9,578 bases of DNA from JBLNDG01 sp050261415 (lineage in GTDB: Bacteria; Bacillota; Clostridia; Lutisporales; Lutisporaceae), in assembly GCA_050261415.1 (NCBI GenBank), contig JBLNDG010000006.1, forward strand, positions 1 to 9,578, written 5' to 3'. The notes beneath the pieces are model-generated. The model was not told the DNA's origin and ran no database searches. It was given only the letters and a program-made list of their open reading frames with translations. The position numbers and the translations under genes are program-made. Of the stretch, positions 6,962 to 9,578 are shown piece by piece (the first letter of the stretch is position 1; every line of letters starts with the position of its first letter).

Positions 6962-7522
6962 TTATAGTTGAACAATAGAATACAGCTCATCTTTTTGATC
7001 TTGATTGATACCAATATAGCGTAGTGTGACACTGGCTGAGCTGTGATTAAAGGTATCCATAATAAGCCCTATGTTGTGTTTAGATATTTTATAAGTCCAA
7101 TAACCCCATGTTTTCCTTAAACTGTGAGTGCCAAAGTTTTCAATGCCTATTACAGTTGCAGCTTCCTTCAGCACCCTGTAAATCTGGATTCTTCCTAAAT
7201 AACCGCCTTTTTGACTTTGAAAAAGGTAGTCCTCTAAAGTAAGATTCTGAGTTTTAACATAATTATGAAGACACTTGCGCAAGGTTTCATTTAGTTTAAT
7301 TTTCTTTTCTTTTGATGTTTTCTTTTCATTTATGATGAGATACTCTTTAAATTGCAATTTTTCATTAAAAATATCTTTTACCTTAATAGATATGATATCG
7401 CTGATTCTCAAGCCTGTATTAATACCAAATTTAAAAATCAATGCATATTTAGGATCACTTCCATTCAAGTATTGATAAAGCTGCTTTATCTTGGCTTTTT
7501 CTCTTATCGGTTCAACAGTCAT
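6962..7522 (-). CDS. Short tyrosine recombinase (FimB/RecV-size invertase-like), cassette 2
   Basis: Paralogue of the cassette 1 recombinase with the same length of 186 aa (MTVEPIREK). Catalytic residues are all kept: Arg39 (NTGLRISD), lysines of EKKTSKEKK, His133/Arg136 (THSLRKTWG), His160 (FNHSS), Tyr169 (LRYIG). Identity is highest in the catalytic C-terminal half and lowest around residues 52-62 and 83-112, where DNA contacts could differ. The start at 7522 is chosen by homology; AGGAGG lies 12 nt upstream, rather far, while an earlier ATG at 7531 is only 3 nt from it. The gene reads away from the spo0E-like/HD-GYP unit. Inversion of 6833-7684 would turn it toward that unit. Confidence 0.94.
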   Translation of the reverse strand: MTVEPIREKAKIKQLYQYLNGSDPKYALIFKFGINTGLRISDIISIKVKDIFNEKLQFKEYLIINEKKTSKEKKIKLNETLRKCLHNYVKTQNLTLEDYLFQSQKGGYLGRIQIYRVLKEAATVIGIENFGTHSLRKTWGYWTYKISKHNIGLIMDTFNHSSASVTLRYIGINQDQKDELYSIVQL

Positions 7523-7560
7523 AATTATCATTGCCCTCCTAATGTATCTTTTGATATTAT

Positions 7561-7590
7561 ATTATACAAAAAAGATAAATTAGTATACAA
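7561..7590 (-). promoter_or_regulatory. Promoter of the cassette 2 recombinase gene
   Basis: Minus-strand TTGTAT (7585-7590), 18-bp spacer, perfect TATAAT (7561-7566), with a second overlapping TATAAT at 7556-7561. It lies inside the inverted-repeat-bounded segment, about 35 bp before the start codon. Confidence 0.6.
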
Positions 7591-7659
7591 ATAAAAATTG
7601 TGAAGGTTTCAAAATTATTTAGCCTAAACCGTTTATATAAATGGGTTTCTTTAATACTC

Positions 7660-7684
7660 AAAATGCAACAAAATTTTTAAAATG
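7660..7684 (-). repeat. Right inverted repeat / recombinase site of cassette 2
   Basis: Reverse complement of 6833-6857 with one mismatch, at the first position of the centre (T instead of C). It lies 41 bp before the spo0E-like start codon, so the repeat overlaps the promoter region of that gene. Segment length between outer repeat ends is 852 bp, close to the 856 bp of cassette 1. Confidence 0.85.
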
Positions 7685-7693
7685 ATGTATTAT
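7665..7693 (+). promoter_or_regulatory. Candidate promoter of the spo0E-like gene, overlapping the repeat
   Basis: TATTAT (7688-7693) is a good -10 box. The matching -35 position 17 bp upstream is GCAACA inside the inverted repeat, only 3 of 6 to consensus. If real, expression may depend on what lies inside the segment, either upstream elements or read-through from the recombinase promoter after inversion. Confidence 0.3.
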
Positions 7694-7725
7694 TAGTATG
7701 GTTAAGAGGAGTAAAATTCTTTATA

Positions 7726-7908
7726 ATGAACATTCGGGGCCTAAAAAAACAAAGGTTAAAAAGAGACATTGAAGAAACAAGGGAAAAACTAAATGTGCTG
7801 GTGGATAAAAATGCACTAGATATAACCGAGAATGTTTTGGATACAAGCCAGAGATTGGATAAACTTATAGTAAATTATTATTGCATCCTGGAAAAAGAGG
7901 ATAAATAA
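7726..7908 (+). CDS. Spo0E-like aspartyl-phosphate phosphatase
   Basis: Small protein (60 aa) of the Spo0E family; characterised members remove phosphate from Spo0A~P and so delay sporulation. The signature SQRLDKLIVNYY (residues 41-52) contains the conserved Ser-Gln-x-Leu-Asp and the Ile-x-x-Tyr spacing. The length suits the family's two-helix hairpin. A GAGGAG ribosome binding site lies 14 nt upstream of ATG 7726, a little far. The stop codon is only 5 nt from the c-di-GMP aptamer, so the gene and the riboswitch-HD-GYP unit are probably one transcript. Target Spo0A is assigned by family only. Confidence 0.83.
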   Translation: MNIRGLKKQRLKRDIEETREKLNVLVDKNALDITENVLDTSQRLDKLIVNYYCILEKEDK

Positions 7909-7913
7909 CAAAT

Positions 7914-7996
7914 TGATAAAGGCAAATCCGTCGAAAGACGGAGACGCAAAGCCGCAAGTCTAAAGCAAAAAATTGCCATGATAGTTGGGCTGCCAA
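7914..7996 (+). ncRNA. c-di-GMP-I (GEMM-I) riboswitch upstream of the HD-GYP gene
   Basis: GEMM-I signature in order: AAAGGCAAAUCC, hairpin CCGUC-GAAA-GACGG with a canonical GNRA tetraloop, GACGCAAAGCC core, AAGUCUAAAGC, then CCAUGAUAGUUGGGCUGCC closing P1 with GGCA/UGCC. It begins right after the spo0E-like stop codon and precedes a terminator and the HD-GYP gene. A 75-nt linker to the terminator can form its own long stem, with UAUAUGG (8005-8011) pairing with CCAUAUA (8057-8063). Confidence 0.96.
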
Positions 7997-8070
7997 TAGA
8001 TAGGTATATGGATTAAGGAATTAAAGTTCATATAGAAGGATTAATTGTAGCTTAAACCATATAACATCTT

Positions 8071-8104
8071 AAAGTAGGCAGTTTGTATACTGCTTATTTT
8101 TTTA
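8071..8104 (+). terminator. Intrinsic terminator of the HD-GYP riboswitch
   Basis: AAAGUAGGCAGU (8071-8082) can pair with ACUGCUUAUUUU (8089-8100) along all 12 positions with G-U pairs, running into a U tract. The 5' arm's GGCAG (8077-8081) is complementary to CUGCC (7990-7994) of the aptamer's closing strand. This is the same competition design as in the che riboswitch, so it too is predicted to terminate when c-di-GMP is bound. Confidence 0.9.
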
Positions 8105-8237
8105 TTTCCATCTACACTTTGGGAAGAAACATTTTATCCTAGTGAGGAATTCAAATGAATCAAATTCCTATGTACTGGGACTTTTTAAAAAACGAACTAT
8201 TGGGAATTGAAATAAACATAGAAAGGAGTTGGAGAAA

Positions 8238-9044
8238 ATGCCTGAAGCTTTCGCCAAGAAAAACATCTATGACAAAAATGGGGTCCTGCTGCTGGCCAAA
8301 GGACAAAAAACAACGGATGCTGTTATGGCAAAGTTGAAAAAGCGTGGATGCTATGAGCAGGATGCACCGGACAACTCTAATGTCAAACAGAGCGTGGCAA
8401 CTTTGCCGATTGCCTTGGCACTCGGAGACAGAATGAATATTCGTAACGATCGTGTTCTAGAGTATTCGAACAAAGTTTTAAGTACTGTCATATTTGGATC
8501 TAAAACAAAGCCCTGGTGGATCTATGTCAACGCATTGAGTAACTACATAGACTGGCTATATACACATTCGATCGATGTTGCCATTATTTCGTTGATGATA
8601 GCTGCGGAACTGAAATACAACGATGATGAACTGTGGAATTTAGGATTGGGTGCTTTTCTGCATGACGTAGGCAAGTTGTTGATTCCTAAACCCATCCTAC
8701 AAAAACCCGGACCTCTGAACGACCAGGAAATGGAGTTTATGCGGCAGCATTGCGAATTGGGCAAAAGTTCTCTTGAACCATATTGTCTTCCAAAGGAAGG
8801 CATGGATATCATTTTGCAACATCATGAACGACTCGATGGAAGCGGATATCCAAAAGGGCTAAAGGGAGATGAAATATGCCGAAACGCTAGAATCGTAATG
8901 ATTGCCGATGTTGTTGATGCGATCACCTCCGGCCGCCCTTATAAGCCTACTCAGGAAATGAATGAGGCAATAAAGATACTAAGAAGTGATGAAGAAAAAT
9001 ATCCCCAAGAATTAATTCCTTTGTTGGAAAAAATACTGGAATAA
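8238..9044 (+). CDS. HD-GYP cyclic di-GMP phosphodiesterase
   Basis: Hydrolyses cyclic di-GMP (family activity: to pGpG and/or GMP) using a metal centre. It is 268 aa from ATG 8238 (MPEAFAKKNIYD), placed 9 nt after GAAAGGAG; the in-frame TTG at 8229 touches that site and is rejected. A short N-terminal strand-rich part, about residues 8-40 (IYDKNGVLLLAKG), resembles the small domain often found before HD-GYP. The HD-GYP domain follows with every hallmark: His110 (HSIDVA), His142-Asp143 (LHDVGK), His171, His195-His196 (QHHERLDGSGYP), GYP at 203-205, and Asp224/Asp227 (ADVVDA). No receiver, transmembrane or GGDEF part, so soluble. The riboswitch upstream senses its substrate, giving direct feedback. 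Confidence 0.96.
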   Translation: MPEAFAKKNIYDKNGVLLLAKGQKTTDAVMAKLKKRGCYEQDAPDNSNVKQSVATLPIALALGDRMNIRNDRVLEYSNKVLSTVIFGSKTKPWWIYVNALSNYIDWLYTHSIDVAIISLMIAAELKYNDDELWNLGLGAFLHDVGKLLIPKPILQKPGPLNDQEMEFMRQHCELGKSSLEPYCLPKEGMDIILQHHERLDGSGYPKGLKGDEICRNARIVMIADVVDAITSGRPYKPTQEMNEAIKILRSDEEKYPQELIPLLEKILE

Positions 9045-9277
9045 TGCTGACTGTATTATTTACTCGCTACATCCAGTATAAAACAAACTCTAAGATTGGA
9101 TATTGTATAACGGAGCTGATACAAATAACAAATATTTGAAAGTCGCATAAGCGTGGCAGGATATGGGATTTTATTTAAAATTGCTGCCTGCTCAATGCAT
9201 AGAGAATTTTATTATGAGAGGATATATTGAAAATATCTCCGTTAGCTATATAGACATAAGGATACAAGGAGTAGCCT
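9045..9277 (+). other. Intergenic region with hairpin, no gene recognised
   Basis: No ORF with plausible family or ribosome binding site. GGCAG (9155-9159) and CTGCC (9184-9188) enclose an inner ATTTTA/TAAAAT palindrome, so a stem-loop RNA or a remnant is possible. No terminator with a clear U tract is seen directly after the HD-GYP gene. Confidence 0.5.
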
Positions 9278-9328
9278 ATGAAACGACAAAAGATAAGACG
9301 CTTAATGTGGTATAGAAAAACAGAATAA
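9278..9328 (+). CDS. Possible 16-residue basic peptide ORF
   Basis: ATG with AAGGAG 6 nt upstream, encoding MKRQKIRRLMWYRKTE and stopping at TAA where the following terminator stem begins. The ribosome binding site is better than chance would give, and an ORF directly abutting a terminator resembles a leader-peptide arrangement, but I know no family for it. It may equally be chance. Confidence 0.25.
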   Translation: MKRQKIRRLMWYRKTE

Positions 9329-9387
9329 GTAGGAAGCAGATAGTCCTAAACCAACGAAAGTTGAAATGAGACTGCCTGCTTTTTTAT
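9327..9387 (+). terminator. Intrinsic terminator with branched interior
   Basis: AAGUAGG (9327-9333) pairs with CCUGCUU (9375-9381), followed by a U tract. Inside, CAAC-GAAA-GUUG forms a clean GNRA hairpin. The outer stem has the same AAGUAGG/CCUGCUU sequence as the che riboswitch terminator. An intron-like sequence begins immediately after the U tract. Confidence 0.7.
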
Positions 9388-9470
9388 AGTTCGCCCGACA
9401 TGGGTAGTAACTTGGCGGTGAAAGTCCGCTATGGGCTTGGTAGTGGGAACCATTAGCCGAACAGCAAGAC
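9388..9470 (+). mobile_element. 5' fragment of a group II (IIC-like) intron
   Basis: The run GCCCGACATGGG, GGTGAAAGTCC, GGGAACCATTAGCC and a final GCAAG follows, in the same order and spacing, the start of domain I of bacterial group IIC introns (remembered pattern GCCCGGCAUGGGU, GGUGAGAGUCC, GUUAGCC, GCAAGGGUGUCC). Resemblance is lost after GCAAG, where GGTGTCC would be expected, so it looks truncated. Lying directly behind an intrinsic terminator fits the known insertion preference of class C introns. No maturase gene is seen; the call rests on memory of the consensus, not an alignment. Confidence 0.6.
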
Positions 9471-9509
9471 CTGCTAAGTTTTGTCAATATAAAAAATGTA
9501 AAAAAGTAT

Positions 9510-9578
9510 ATGAGTAAAAAAGTGTACACTAAAAAGACCACCATCATTGCTGGTCTAAAAAACTATTACGACATTTTC
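9510..9578 (+). CDS. Possible start of an unknown protein, cut by window end
   Basis: ATG followed by 22 open codons to the window end (begins MSKKVYTKKTTIIAGL). The frame is open upstream as well and there is no good ribosome binding site, so the true start is uncertain. It follows the truncated intron, so a second mobile element is conceivable, but no family is recognised. A short inverted repeat AGACCA/TGGTCT lies within it. Confidence 0.25.
   Translation, partial: MSKKVYTKKTTIIAGLKNYYDIF

Noticed and set aside
7275..7594. Plus-strand ORFs opposite the cassette 2 recombinase
   Set aside because: Shadows of the recombinase gene and its promoter region.
6833..7684. Cassettes as ordinary insertion sequences with a DDE transposase
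   Set aside because: The only gene is a tyrosine recombinase and I see no target-site duplications. The repeats have core-site form, which fits inversion better than IS ends.
8155..8337. 60-codon plus-strand ORF overlapping the HD-GYP start
   Set aside because: It overlaps the HD-GYP gene out of frame and has only a weak GTGAGG before it. The overlap part reads as a frame shadow; a short leader peptide cannot be excluded.
9045..9330. A third c-di-GMP aptamer before the terminator at 9327
   Set aside because: No ACGCAAAGC core, no closing GGGUUGCC-like strand and no c-di-GMP-II signature were found.
9302..9547. 81-codon minus-strand ORF
   Set aside because: It runs antisense through the terminator and intron-like RNA. 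Such frames are common artefacts opposite group II intron sequence.

Overview
The window is AT-rich with strong AGGAGG-type ribosome binding sites, Spo0E-type and HD-GYP proteins, a single-copy che operon and two GEMM-I (cyclic di-GMP class I) riboswitches. Together these point to a spore-forming, motile member of the Clostridia (Ruminiclostridium/Acetivibrio-like; genus is inference).

Left part (1-4905, minus strand): a chemotaxis operon transcribed leftwards as c-di-GMP-I riboswitch, intrinsic terminator, cheY, cheA, cheW, then a methyl-accepting chemotaxis protein that runs off the window edge. The aptamer's 3' P1 strand can pair with the 5' arm of the terminator, so the layout reads as an OFF switch in which high c-di-GMP stops chemotaxis-array synthesis.

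Middle (4961-7684): an island made of two near-twin cassettes of 856 and 852 bp. Each consists of one 186-aa tyrosine recombinase gene (the two proteins are about 73% identical by my count) bracketed by its own inverted repeat pair: 4961-4991 with 5786-5816, and 6833-6857 with 7660-7684. The repeats look like recombinase core sites (imperfect palindromic arms around a roughly 8-bp asymmetric centre). The centres are the same, or differ at one base, within a cassette and differ between cassettes. This is the geometry of self-contained invertible segments, comparable to hin but with a FimB/FimE/RecV-like tyrosine recombinase. Between the cassettes lie a class I methyltransferase gene broken by one in-frame stop and two hairpin terminators that would absorb transcription from both recombinase genes.

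Right part (7688-9044, plus strand): a Spo0E-like phosphatase gene, a second c-di-GMP-I riboswitch with a terminator, and an HD-GYP c-di-GMP phosphodiesterase gene with all catalytic motifs intact. Here too the 3' P1 strand can pair with the terminator arm. Because the regulated gene destroys the riboswitch ligand, an OFF switch would make a positive-feedback (bistable) loop.

Far right (9045-9578): no clear long gene. It holds a 16-codon basic ORF with a good ribosome binding site, an intrinsic terminator, and directly after it what looks like the 5' end of a group IIC-type intron that stops resembling one after about 80 bases. A possible truncated reading frame runs into the window end.

Taken together, the most interesting feature is the arrangement: two recombinase-carrying invertible-looking cassettes sit between, and immediately upstream of, two divergent c-di-GMP riboswitch-controlled units (chemotaxis on one side, sporulation phosphatase plus c-di-GMP breakdown on the other). 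In the orientation seen here both recombinase genes point inward, away from those units; inversion of either would point the recombinase promoter at its neighbour. That inversion happens is inference, not seen.
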